A stretch of DNA of 6,146 bases from Candidatus Izemoplasmatales bacterium (lineage in GTDB: Bacteria; Bacillota_I; Bacilli_A; Izemoplasmatales; Hujiaoplasmataceae), in contig JAQVKB010000070.1 of assembly GCA_028694875.1 (NCBI GenBank), positions 1-6,146 of the forward strand, written 5' to 3'. The notes under the pieces are model-generated. The model had not been told where the DNA came from, did not search any database, and saw only the letters and a list, made by a program, of their open reading frames with translations. A program made the position numbers and the translations under genes. This document shows positions 1-5,086 of the stretch, piece after piece. Positions within the stretch are counted from its first letter, which is position 1. Every line of letters begins with the position of its first letter.

Positions 1-1938
1 AAAGATATTCGTTTCGCCAAGGTGTCTTGCGACAACGCGATCTTCGGTAATCGTCATATCGTCGTTGAGTTTGACGTTCGCTTGGGCGATGATGTGTTTT
101 TGTTCTTGGTCGGCGGTCAGGTAATCAAACTTGTCCGTGACTTTGCCGGTCGCTTTGTCGATGCGCAAATACGGGGTTTCCATGAAACCATACTTGTTCA
201 CGCGAACATAGCAAGCCAAGCTGTTGATCAAACCGATGTTTTGACCTTCAGGAGTTTCAATCGGGCAAATACGTCCATAATGAGATTGGTGAACGTCACG
301 CACTTCGAAACCAGCACGATCTCTGGTGAGACCGCCAGGTCCAAGAGCAGAAATTCTTCTCTTGTGGGTGATTTCATCGAGCGGGTTGGTTTGTTGCATG
401 AATTGTGACAATTGGCTGCTTCCGAAGAATTCTTTGAGGGAAGAAGTCAAGGGACGAATGTTGACCAGGTTTTGCGGGGTCATTTCTTTGGACTCTTTTG
501 TCGACATCCGGTCTTTGACGTTTTTCTCCATCTTCGCGAGACCGATGCGAAACTGATTTTTGAGAAGTTCGCCAATCAAACGCAAACGGCGGTTGCCGAG
601 ATGGTCAATGTCATCGAGCGCACCGATGCGATCGAAAAGGTTGAGGTAATAAGAAATCGACGCGATCATATCGGAAGTTGTGATGTGAAGACGTTGTTCT
701 TCTGAGTTGTTCCCAATCAAACGAACAGGACGGAATACACCGTTGATACCGACTTCGACATCGATGATTTCAACATACGTGTCTCTCACGACATTTTCAA
801 TGAAATCTTCGTTGGCGTTTTCCGCTGGCATTTCCAAACGGGCTTCACGATCGAGATGAAGTTTCAATTCTTTTTCGAGCGCTTCATCAAAGACGACGCG
901 TTGAATCATGAGGTCTCTGCGGTCGCGGAGCGTATCCAACATTTCTTCGTTGAAAACGACGCCTTTCGCAAACACGACTTCACCCGTTGCATTGTCGACG
1001 ATGTCTTTGCCAAGACGAGTTTCGACGCCGCGATCAAGAAGTTGACGAATGCGGGTGATGACATCGAGTTTTTGGTTGACCTTGAAGCGGCCAACTTCGG
1101 CGAGGTCATAACGTTTTTCGTCATACAAACGGGACACGAAGAAACTGCGTGCTCCTTCGAGAGTGGCGGTTTCGCCTTGACGGATTTTAGCATAGACTTC
1201 CTTCATCGCTTCTTCGGCGTTGGTGGTCAAGTCTTTGTCAAACGTGTTTTTCAAAAGCTCATTCTCGCCAAAAAGACCGTAGATTTGTTCTTCGGTCGAG
1301 AGGCCAAGGGCTTTGATCATGGTCGTGAGGTAAATCTTTTTCGAGCGGTCGATCTTGGCATAAAGGATGTCCTTCGATCCCATCTCGTATTCAAGCCAAG
1401 CACCACGAGTTGGGATGACTTGTCCTAAATATTTGCGTTGAAGCGTCTTCTTATCGACTTCTTCGGAGAAAAATACGCCAGAAGAACGGACGATTTGGCT
1501 GACGATCACGCGTTCGGAGCCGTTGATAATGAAGGTGCCAATCGGCGTCATCATCGGGATGTCTCCCATGAAGATGCGTTGTTCCTTGATCGAATCGGCG
1601 GCAATCACTTCTCCCGTTTCTTGGTCGACGACATCCTTGTTGCGAAGTTGGACGCGAACCTTGAGCGGACGAGAATACGTCATGTCCTTTTCCTTGCATT
1701 GGTCGACTGTGTACTTCGGTTCCTCGAGTTCGTAATCCTTGAAGTAGAGTTCGAGGGTTTCCGTAAAGTTCGTAATCGGCGAAATGTCTTGGAACAGTTC
1801 TTTGAGGCCGGTTTCGATGAACCAGTCGAACGAAGAAGTCTGGACTTCAATCAGATTCGGCAGTTCGACGTTTGATTTCACGCGCGAATAATTTCGGCGT
1901 TCACGCTTCTTCCCGTATACCACGGTTTTGTAATCCAC
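1..1938 (-). CDS. rpoB: RNA polymerase beta subunit, N-terminal 646 codons (runs off the left edge)
   Basis: Beta subunit of RNA polymerase, which forms one side of the active-site cleft. The reading frame is open from the GTG at 1936-1938 to base 1 and lacks the C-terminal part (B. subtilis RpoB is about 1,190 residues). Seen directly: an N-terminus with YGKKRERRNYSRV and ELPNLIEVQTSSFDWF, the GTFIINGSERVIVSQ segment (about residues 134-148), DDIDHLGNRRLR of the fork region, the rifampicin region FFGSSQLSQFMQQTNPL (from residue 504), HKRRISALGPGGLTR, and PIETPEGQNIGLINSL. The GTG is chosen because a GGGGTGAT site precedes it, an in-frame TAG lies 33 bases upstream of it, and the protein begins as the family does. 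From memory of the B. subtilis protein, this one is about 40 residues longer ahead of the rifampicin region, mostly in the beta lobes. It carries Gln at the Asp516 position. rpoC would be expected beyond base 1. Confidence 0.99.
   Translation of the reverse strand, partial: MDYKTVVYGKKRERRNYSRVKSNVELPNLIEVQTSSFDWFIETGLKELFQDISPITNFTETLELYFKDYELEEPKYTVDQCKEKDMTYSRPLKVRVQLRNKDVVDQETGEVIAADSIKEQRIFMGDIPMMTPIGTFIINGSERVIVSQIVRSSGVFFSEEVDKKTLQRKYLGQVIPTRGAWLEYEMGSKDILYAKIDRSKKIYLTTMIKALGLSTEEQIYGLFGENELLKNTFDKDLTTNAEEAMKEVYAKIRQGETATLEGARSFFVSRLYDEKRYDLAEVGRFKVNQKLDVITRIRQLLDRGVETRLGKDIVDNATGEVVFAKGVVFNEEMLDTLRDRRDLMIQRVVFDEALEKELKLHLDREARLEMPAENANEDFIENVVRDTYVEIIDVEVGINGVFRPVRLIGNNSEEQRLHITTSDMIASISYYLNLFDRIGALDDIDHLGNRRLRLIGELLKNQFRIGLAKMEKNVKDRMSTKESKEMTPQNLVNIRPLTSSLKEFFGSSQLSQFMQQTNPLDEITHKRRISALGPGGLTRDRAGFEVRDVHQSHYGRICPIETPEGQNIGLINSLACYVRVNKYGFMETPYLRIDKATGKVTDKFDYLTADQEQKHIIAQANVKLNDDMTITEDRVVARHLGETNIF
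340..423 (-). other. rpoB: Rifampicin-resistance-determining region of rpoB
   Basis: Residues 506-533 of this protein, equal to E. coli 507-534. Conserved contacts are present: Leu511, Ser512, Gln513, Phe514, His526 (CAC at 364-366), Arg529, Ser531 and Leu533 in E. coli numbering. Two positions differ from E. coli: Asp516 is Gln (CAA at 394-396) and Ser522 is Asp (GAT at 376-378). Substitutions at 516 are a classic route to rifampicin resistance, so this natural Gln is notable. What it does to drug sensitivity here is inference. Confidence 0.9.
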
Positions 1939-1941
1939 AAA

Positions 1942-1949
1942 ATCACCCC
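1942..1949 (-). promoter_or_regulatory. Ribosome binding site that fixes the rpoB GTG start
   Basis: GGGGTGAT pairs with the 16S 3' tail as GAGGTGAT would, with one mismatch. Measured from the GGGG, the GTG start follows after 7 bases. No other ATG, GTG or TTG start in this frame is nearby, so the site settles the unusual GTG start. Confidence 0.75.
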
Positions 1950-2001
1950 AATATTTGATTTGGTATTTCTAAAAGCTTATGCTTTTTCGCAAAAAATGCA
2001 A

Positions 2002-2023
2002 AAATGCGCATTCTATCGCATTT
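2002..2023 (-). terminator. Stem-loop in the rpoB leader, possible weak terminator
   Basis: AAATGCG and CGCATTT form a 7-bp stem around an 8-base loop (ATAGAATG), followed on the minus strand by TTGCATTTTTT. It could stop part of the read-through from the methyltransferase gene, or act as a 5' stem-loop on the rpoB message, because it starts about where the promoter at 2028-2056 would begin transcription. The stem is short and AT-rich and the T-tract is interrupted. A second small AT-rich hairpin (AAAAGC/GCTTTT, 1971-1986) lies between it and the ribosome binding site. Confidence 0.35.
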
Positions 2024-2027
2024 AAAT

Positions 2028-2056
2028 ATTTTAGCACAAGGTTGTCAATTCGTCAA
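2028..2056 (-). promoter_or_regulatory. Sigma-A-type promoter for rpoB(C)
   Basis: The -35 box TTGACG (2051-2056) and the -10 box TAAAAT (2028-2033) are separated by exactly 17 bases. The -35 lies in the last codons of the methyltransferase gene, whose TGA is at 2045-2047. Transcription would begin near 2021, giving a leader of about 80 bases. An overlapping weaker alternative is TTGACA (2043-2048) with TTAAAT (2020-2025), also 17 bases apart. A separate promoter ahead of rpoB lets polymerase be made independently of the stalk proteins. Confidence 0.7.
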
Positions 2057-2644
2057 TGAATTTCGACAACGTAATACGTAGTATCCCGATTCTTTTGCCA
2101 TGATCTGCACTTCTTGGAAGACTTCTTCCAATTTTTTGATGGCAGAGGGGGCACCTTGCTTTTTTTGGATGACAACCCAAAAACTTCCAAAAGGACGTAA
2201 AAAAGCGGGAGCTTGCTCAAACCAACGGTAGTAAACGGCTTTTCCGGCACGAATCGGCGGGTTGGTCAAAATCATATGGAAGAGGCCTTCCACGCGAGCA
2301 AATCCATCACTTTCCTTCGCCGTCACTTTCAAACCTAAGGAACGTGCATTTTCTCTCGCAAGAGCAACAGCACGGGGGTTGATATCGACCATCTCGACAT
2401 CGGCCGTGGTTTGATCCGCGAGAACAACACCGACAGGGCCATATCCACAACCCAAATCAAGGATTCTTCCTTTGGCTTCTTTGAGGGCGGTTTCCAATAA
2501 AACACGAGTGCCAAAGTCCAGCCCAGAACGCGAAAACACGCCATGGTCAACGACCAAGGCGTACTCTTTTTCGCGGATTTTGAAACGTACGGTCGAAGGA
2601 TTGGAAACTACAGCTTCGACTTTCGGCTCATAGTAATGGGGCAT
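2045..2644 (-). CDS. Class I SAM-dependent methyltransferase of the RsmC/YbxB family
   Basis: Probable 16S rRNA guanine-N2 methyltransferase. E. coli RsmC modifies G1207 using S-adenosylmethionine; the exact target of the short Bacillota YbxB form is less certain. From the chosen start the protein has 199 residues, close to YbxB and about half of E. coli RsmC, which has an extra N-terminal domain. Seen: HYYEP at the N-terminus, DHGVFSRSGLDFGTRVLL (residues 33-50), SAM-binding motif I ILDLGCGYGP (61-70), an acidic residue of motif II in MVDINPRA (Asp87), and the base-methylation motif NPPI (128-131) in LTNPPIRAGK, then VVIQKKQGAPSAIKKLEE. The frame can be extended to a TTG at 2665, but that would put the ribosome binding site inside the gene, so the ATG at 2642-2644 is preferred. 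It sits between rplL and rpoB as ybxB does in B. subtilis. Its end carries the rpoB -35 box. Confidence 0.93.
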   Translation of the reverse strand: MPHYYEPKVEAVVSNPSTVRFKIREKEYALVVDHGVFSRSGLDFGTRVLLETALKEAKGRILDLGCGYGPVGVVLADQTTADVEMVDINPRAVALARENARSLGLKVTAKESDGFARVEGLFHMILTNPPIRAGKAVYYRWFEQAPAFLRPFGSFWVVIQKKQGAPSAIKKLEEVFQEVQIMAKESGYYVLRCRNSLTN

Positions 2645-2647
2645 GAG

Positions 2648-2654
2648 ACCTCCT
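2648..2654 (-). promoter_or_regulatory. Ribosome binding site of the methyltransferase gene
   Basis: AGGAGGT, with only 3 bases to the ATG at 2644. Its position rules out the longer open frame that begins at the TTG at 2665. It lies directly behind the T-rich tail of the terminator-like hairpin at 2655-2687. Confidence 0.8.
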
Positions 2655-2687
2655 AAAAAGGCCAAAAACCTGAGAGGACTCAGGTTT
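2655..2687 (-). terminator. Intrinsic terminator-like hairpin between rplL and the methyltransferase gene
   Basis: AAACCTGAG and CTCAGGTTT make a perfect 9-bp stem (2666-2687) with a TCCT loop, followed by TT, then GGCC and TTTTT (2655-2659). The T-tract is split by GGCC, so partial termination is likelier than a full stop. It would give abundant rplJL message and less downstream transcript, as expected where stalk proteins are needed in several copies per ribosome. The stem lies wholly in the 63-base rplL-methyltransferase gap. Confidence 0.7.
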
Positions 2688-2707
2688 CGGTTTCAACAAT
2701 TTTTCGA

Positions 2708-3085
2708 CTATTTCAGTTCGACAGTCGCGCCAGCTTCGGTCAACTTCGCCGCGATTTGCTTGGCTTCGTCTTCCTTGACTTTTTCCTTGATGGCCTTAGG
2801 AGCGGCGTCCACAAGGTTCTTCGCTTCGATCAAACCAAGACCGGTAAGTTCGCGGACAACTTTGATGACCGCAACTTTGGATGCGCCAACCGAGGTCAAC
2901 ACAACGTCAAATTCTTTCGGGCCTTGTTCTTCCACTTCCGCACTTGCGTTTGCAGCAGGAGCAGCGGAAACAGCGGACGGATCGATGCCGAATTCTTCTT
3001 TCATCGCATCGATAAGTCCTTTGATTTCAAGAATGGTCATTTCTTTGAGAGATTCGATAAAAGCTGCTGGTGTTAATTTAGCCAT
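2708..3085 (-). CDS. rplL: Ribosomal protein bL12 (L7/L12)
   Basis: Flexible stalk protein of the 50S subunit. Dimers bind the C-terminal helix of L10 and recruit and stimulate the translational GTPases (EF-Tu, EF-G, IF2). The protein is 125 residues, normal for the family. The N-terminal dimerisation domain is about residues 1-35 (TPAAFIESLKEMTILEIKGL). An Ala-rich hinge follows at about 37-50 (SAVSAAPAANASAE). The C-terminal factor-binding domain is about 55-125, with FDVVLTSVGASKVAVIKVVR, ELTGLGLIEAKNLVDAAP and a VELK end. AAGGAGG lies 9 bases before the ATG. rplJ ends 19 bases upstream, so the two are co-transcribed under the L10 leader. The gene ends in TAG and is followed by a terminator-like hairpin. 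Confidence 0.98.
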   Translation of the reverse strand: MAKLTPAAFIESLKEMTILEIKGLIDAMKEEFGIDPSAVSAAPAANASAEVEEQGPKEFDVVLTSVGASKVAVIKVVRELTGLGLIEAKNLVDAAPKAIKEKVKEDEAKQIAAKLTEAGATVELK

Positions 3086-3104
3086 GATTCATATCCTCCT
3101 TGGA

Positions 3105-3599
3105 TTATTCTTCTGATTTTGAGATAAGGTCGAGACCGACAGCGAGGTCTCTTAATGGTGCATAGAGTTGTGTTGCAAGCATCGCGAGCAAAGTATCTTT
3201 GTTCGGCAGACCCGCGATTGTTTTGATTTCGGCGGGTTGATAATAGTCGCCGTCGACAATTCCTGATTTCACAATCAGTTTCGGGTTTTTCTTCGCAAAT
3301 TCGTGGAGCACTTTCGCCGCAGCAACGCTGTCTTCATACGCGAAGACAATGCCGTTCGGCCCAGAAAGTTCTGCATCGAGCGCTTCATATCCAAGGCTCT
3401 TCGCAGCGCGGCGCGTAATGTTGTTTTTCAAAACAACGATTTCGCATCCTTCTTTGCGAAGGGCACGACGGAGTTTTTCTGTCGCTTCGACAGTCAGTCC
3501 GCGGTATTCAGCAATCACGATCGACTTTGCTTTTTCCATTTTCGCGGTCACTTCTTGTACCGCTTCTTGTTTCAGCTTGAGTACGGATTCGTTGGACAT
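3105..3599 (-). CDS. rplJ: Ribosomal protein uL10
   Basis: Base of the ribosomal stalk: it binds 23S rRNA beside L11 and carries L12 dimers on its C-terminal helix. The protein is 164 residues, the usual length. Seen: an N-terminal helix, IVIAEYRGLTV (about 27-37), an rRNA-binding block LKNNITRRAAKSLG (57-70), LSGPNGIVFAYED (79-91), and the C-terminal L12-binding helix in PNKDTLLAMLATQLYAPLRD (131-150). That helix is short, as in species that bind two L12 dimers; the number here is inference from length. AAGGAGG at 3607-3613 precedes the ATG at good distance. The leader upstream holds an L10-binding RNA and a terminator, so L10 with L12 probably controls its own operon. Confidence 0.98.
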   Translation of the reverse strand: MSNESVLKLKQEAVQEVTAKMEKAKSIVIAEYRGLTVEATEKLRRALRKEGCEIVVLKNNITRRAAKSLGYEALDAELSGPNGIVFAYEDSVAAAKVLHEFAKKNPKLIVKSGIVDGDYYQPAEIKTIAGLPNKDTLLAMLATQLYAPLRDLAVGLDLISKSEE

Positions 3600-3628
3600 C
3601 TTAGTTCCTCCTTCTGAATGATTTTTCC

Positions 3629-3660
3629 AAAAGAAAACCTCTTTTCACGAGAAAAGAGGT
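3629..3660 (-). terminator. Attenuator terminator of the rplJ leader
   Basis: ACCTCTTTTC and GAAAAGAGGT form a perfect 10-bp stem (3637-3660) with a TCGT loop, followed by TTTCTTTT. It stands between the L10-leader RNA and the rplJ ribosome binding site, where the B. subtilis rplJL attenuator lies. Its 5' arm can instead pair with an upstream GAGAAAGAG segment, see the L10 leader entry. Confidence 0.88.
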
Positions 3661-3676
3661 CAAAACTTGCCTAAGG

Positions 3677-3734
3677 CTTGTTCTCTTTCTCTCGGTAGGA
3701 AATTAAGCGTGAGCACCTACTGTCTTCGATCAAG
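3677..3734 (-). ncRNA. L10-leader autoregulatory RNA (rplJL attenuation)
   Basis: The conserved core reads GAAGACAGTAGGTG (3727-3714), then CGCTTAATTTCCTACCGAGAG (3709-3689), as in the Bacillota L10 leader. GTAGG (3720-3716) pairs with CCTAC (3699-3695); CTTG (3734-3731) could pair with CAAG (3680-3677) to close the element. In B. subtilis, L10 with L12 binds this RNA and promotes termination. Here GAGAGAAAGAG (3693-3683) is complementary, with one bulged U, to CTCTTTTCTC (3658-3649) in the 5' arm of the terminator. That is a good antiterminator candidate: free RNA reads on into rplJ, while L10-bound RNA lets the terminator form. The core match is strong; the switching pairings are inferred by eye. 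Confidence 0.85.
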
Positions 3735-3755
3735 GGTTTTCGGGTTTGGTACTGG

Positions 3756-4436
3756 TTATAACTCGACGTTCACGCCGGGTCCCATCGTCGAGGCAATCGC
3801 TGCATTCTTCATGTAGATGCCTTTGACGGTGGATGGTTTCGCCTTGTTAATAACATCGACAACCGCATGAATGTTATCAGCGAGTTTGTCGGCGGCGAAG
3901 GAGACTTTACCGACAACGGCTTGGATGTTGCCGTTCTTGTCGACGCGGTAGGTGATTTTACCACCTTTGGATTCTCCAACCGCTTTGGCAACGTCCATCG
4001 TGACGGTGCCAGTTTTGGGGTTTGGCATCAAGCCTTTCGGTCCGAGTAAACGTCCGATTTTACCCAATGTAGCCATCATATCCGGGGTCGCGATGACGAC
4101 ATCGAAGTCGAACCATCCGCCTTGGATTTTGGCGATCATATCGTCATCGCCTACGAAATCGGCACCAGCTTCCGTCGCTTCACGGGCTTTGTCACCCTTG
4201 GCGAAGACGAGGACTCTTTTTTCTTTACCGGTTCCATGCGGCAAGACGAGCGCGCCGCGGAGATTTTGTTCTGCTTTTCTGGGGTCGAGGTTCAAGTTGA
4301 GGGCGAGTTCAACGGTAGCGTCGAATTTTTCAAACGCAATCGACTTGACGAGTTCAACACCTTCGAGAAGCGGATATTTTTTGTCGCGTTGCACTTTGGC
4401 AAGCGCTTCTGTATATTTCTTTCCTTTTTTAGCCAT
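3756..4436 (-). CDS. rplA: Ribosomal protein uL1
   Basis: Protein of the mobile L1 stalk of the 50S subunit, which binds 23S rRNA helices 76-78 and helps deacylated tRNA leave the E site. In many bacteria it also represses its own operon. The protein is 226 residues, normal length. Seen: a basic start MAKKGKKY, the first domain with FDATVELALNLNLDPRKAEQ (38-57) and LVLPHGTGKEKRVLVFAKG (63-81), the second domain with GWFDFDVVIATPDMMATLG (107-125), and the L1 signature LGPKGLMPNPKTGTVT (131-146). Domain I resumes through VGKVSF and ends in GPGVNVEL. AGGAGG (4450-4455) stands 13 bases before the ATG, a little far. It is 83 bases after rplK and 156 before rplJ. Confidence 0.98.
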   Translation of the reverse strand: MAKKGKKYTEALAKVQRDKKYPLLEGVELVKSIAFEKFDATVELALNLNLDPRKAEQNLRGALVLPHGTGKEKRVLVFAKGDKAREATEAGADFVGDDDMIAKIQGGWFDFDVVIATPDMMATLGKIGRLLGPKGLMPNPKTGTVTMDVAKAVGESKGGKITYRVDKNGNIQAVVGKVSFAADKLADNIHAVVDVINKAKPSTVKGIYMKNAAIASTMGPGVNVEL

Positions 4437-4519
4437 TTGTTTGTGATTTCCTCCTATGTCTGGTAATAGCGGAATTTCCTCCCATACGATAGTCGTTCAA
4501 AACGAGAACGAACCCGGGA
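4437..4519 (-). promoter_or_regulatory. rplK-rplA intergenic region with two purine-rich SD-like boxes
   Basis: Two related boxes, TGGGAGGAAAT and TAGGAGGAAAT, lie about 30 bases apart. Only the second (AGGAGG at 4450-4455) is near the rplA start. The first is followed by no sensible start codon and sits in the near-palindrome GGAAATTCC. Closer to rplK, TCGTTC and GAACGA form a 6-bp stem (4493-4511) with a 7-base loop and no T-tract, so it is not a convincing terminator. I see no promoter here; rplK and rplA are taken as one transcript. Confidence 0.5.
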
Positions 4520-4945
4520 TTAGTCGACGACGACAATTCCCATGTTTCGAGCGGAACCAGCCAGAATTCTTGCGGCGGCTTCGACATCGTTCGCGTTCAA
4601 ATCAGGCATTTTGATTGCGGCGAGTTCGAGCAACTGCGCTTTGGTGATGGTCGCAACAGTCTCCTTCTTGGAGTTGGCGGCACCCTTTTGAATCTTGCAA
4701 GCTTTTTTGAGAAGATCGCTGTTGGGCGGGGTTTTGGTGATGAATGTGAAGGAACGGTCATCATAAACCGTGATCACAACTGGAATCACACTTCCTGCTT
4801 GTTCTTTGGTCTTGTCGTTAAATTGCACGCAGAATTGTTGGATGTTGACACCTGCTTGTCCAAGAGCCGGACCAATTGGCGGAGCGGGAGTCGCTTTGCC
4901 ACCCGGGATCTGGAGTTTTACGACGGTCTTTACTTCTTTAGCCAC
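4520..4945 (-). CDS. rplK: Ribosomal protein uL11
   Basis: Protein of the GTPase-associated centre. It binds the 1070 region of 23S rRNA, touches elongation factors, takes part in RelA activation in species that have it, and forms the thiostrepton site with the rRNA. From the chosen GTG the protein has 141 residues, the same as B. subtilis L11. Seen: KLQIPGGKATPAPPIGPALG (10-29) with Pro22, Pro23 and Pro26 of the thiostrepton face intact, DDRSFTFITKTPP, and the C-terminal rRNA-binding domain with KMPDLNANDVEAA and SARNMGIVVVD. The open frame reaches a GTG at 4954, but that codon overlaps the AAGGAGG site, so the GTG at 4943-4945, giving MAKEVK, is the start. First gene after the promoter at 5030-5059. 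Confidence 0.98.
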   Translation of the reverse strand: MAKEVKTVVKLQIPGGKATPAPPIGPALGQAGVNIQQFCVQFNDKTKEQAGSVIPVVITVYDDRSFTFITKTPPNSDLLKKACKIQKGAANSKKETVATITKAQLLELAAIKMPDLNANDVEAAARILAGSARNMGIVVVD

Positions 4946-4953
4946 GAAAGACA

Positions 4954-4960
4954 CCTCCTT
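4954..4960 (-). promoter_or_regulatory. Ribosome binding site that fixes the rplK GTG start
   Basis: AAGGAGG, with 8 bases to the GTG at 4943-4945. The longer frame would start on the GTG that begins with the last G of this site, leaving it no binding site of its own. Confidence 0.88.
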
Positions 4961-4971
4961 GGTTTCGTGAT

Positions 4972-5000
4972 GTGGTCATAGGACGTTTTCGTCCTCCCAC
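4972..5000 (-). promoter_or_regulatory. Probable L1-binding operator in the rplK leader
   Basis: GTGG (5000-4997) and CCAC (4975-4972) form an outer stem. Inside it AGGACG and CGTCCT close an AAAA loop. The stems are joined by a lopsided internal loop, a single G (GA if the inner stem is taken as GGACG/CGTCC) on the 5' side and ATGA (or TATGA) on the 3' side. This resembles the known L1 target: in 23S rRNA a GGUGG-GAGGC strand faces an ...AUA-CCACC strand, and archaeal L1 mRNA sites have the same two-helix layout. The element ends 11 bases before the rplK ribosome binding site, right for translational repression of rplK-rplA by L1. The structure is seen; the function is inferred. Confidence 0.6.
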
Positions 5001-5017
5001 GCATGCGGCGAGCATAC
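5001..5017 (-). promoter_or_regulatory. First stem-loop of the rplK leader
   Basis: GTATGC and GCATGC (one G-U pair) form a 6-bp stem around a short loop just upstream of the L1-operator candidate. It may stack on or help fold that element. No T-tract follows, so it is not a terminator. Confidence 0.4.
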
Positions 5018-5029
5018 GCACGCTGAGAT

Positions 5030-5059
5030 ATTATATAATAACGCTTTTCCGTTTGTCAA
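5030..5059 (-). promoter_or_regulatory. Strong sigma-A promoter of the rplK operon
   Basis: A consensus -35 box TTGACA (5054-5059) and a consensus -10 box TATAAT (5030-5035) with an 18-base spacer. Transcription should begin near 5023, leaving a leader of about 78 bases before rplK. It is the main visible promoter for rplK-rplA and, through the attenuator, for rplJ-rplL. The -35 box lies within the inverted repeat at 5049-5080. Confidence 0.9.
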
Positions 5060-5080
5060 GGTTTTTTTCTTGAAAACAGG
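5049..5080. repeat. Imperfect inverted repeat overlapping the rplK -35 box
   Basis: On the minus strand GTTTTCAAG faces CTTGACAAAC: the arms are complementary apart from one bulged C, with C-G and U-G pairs extending the stem, around a loop of eight bases rich in A. It lies between the permease stop codon and the promoter. No T-tract follows on the minus strand, so it is not a normal terminator for the permease. It could be the end-of-message hairpin of the permease transcript, a regulator site over the promoter, or chance in AT-rich DNA. Confidence 0.4.
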
Positions 5081-5086
5081 GTTCGT

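Noticed and set aside
22..1875. Long plus-strand open frames across the rpoB region
   Set aside because: They are antisense shadows of rpoB. Their translations resemble no family I recognise, while the minus strand reads as RpoB without a break.
1939..2044. Read-through extension of the methyltransferase past its TGA, which stays open for over 30 codons until the next TGA
   Set aside because: It would need TGA read as Trp, but Trp is TGG where I checked, the protein already ends at family length, and the extension is low-complexity AT-rich DNA holding a promoter.
3740..3775. TATAAC at the end of rplA as the -10 box of a separate rplJ promoter
   Set aside because: The position 17 bases upstream holds only a GC-rich coding segment with no -35-like hexamer.
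4434..4490. An 18-codon open frame (start near 4488) overlapping the rplA start, as a leader peptide
   Set aside because: It has no ribosome binding site of its own, and its sequence is explained by the two purine-rich boxes.
4493..4511. Hairpin after rplK as a terminator
   Set aside because: The stem is only 6 bp and no T-tract follows, and rplA has no promoter of its own that I can see.
2643..4981. Plus-strand open frames opposite rplL, rplJ, rplA and rplK
   Set aside because: Each lies fully over a confidently identified ribosomal gene, with no matching domains or good ribosome binding sites.
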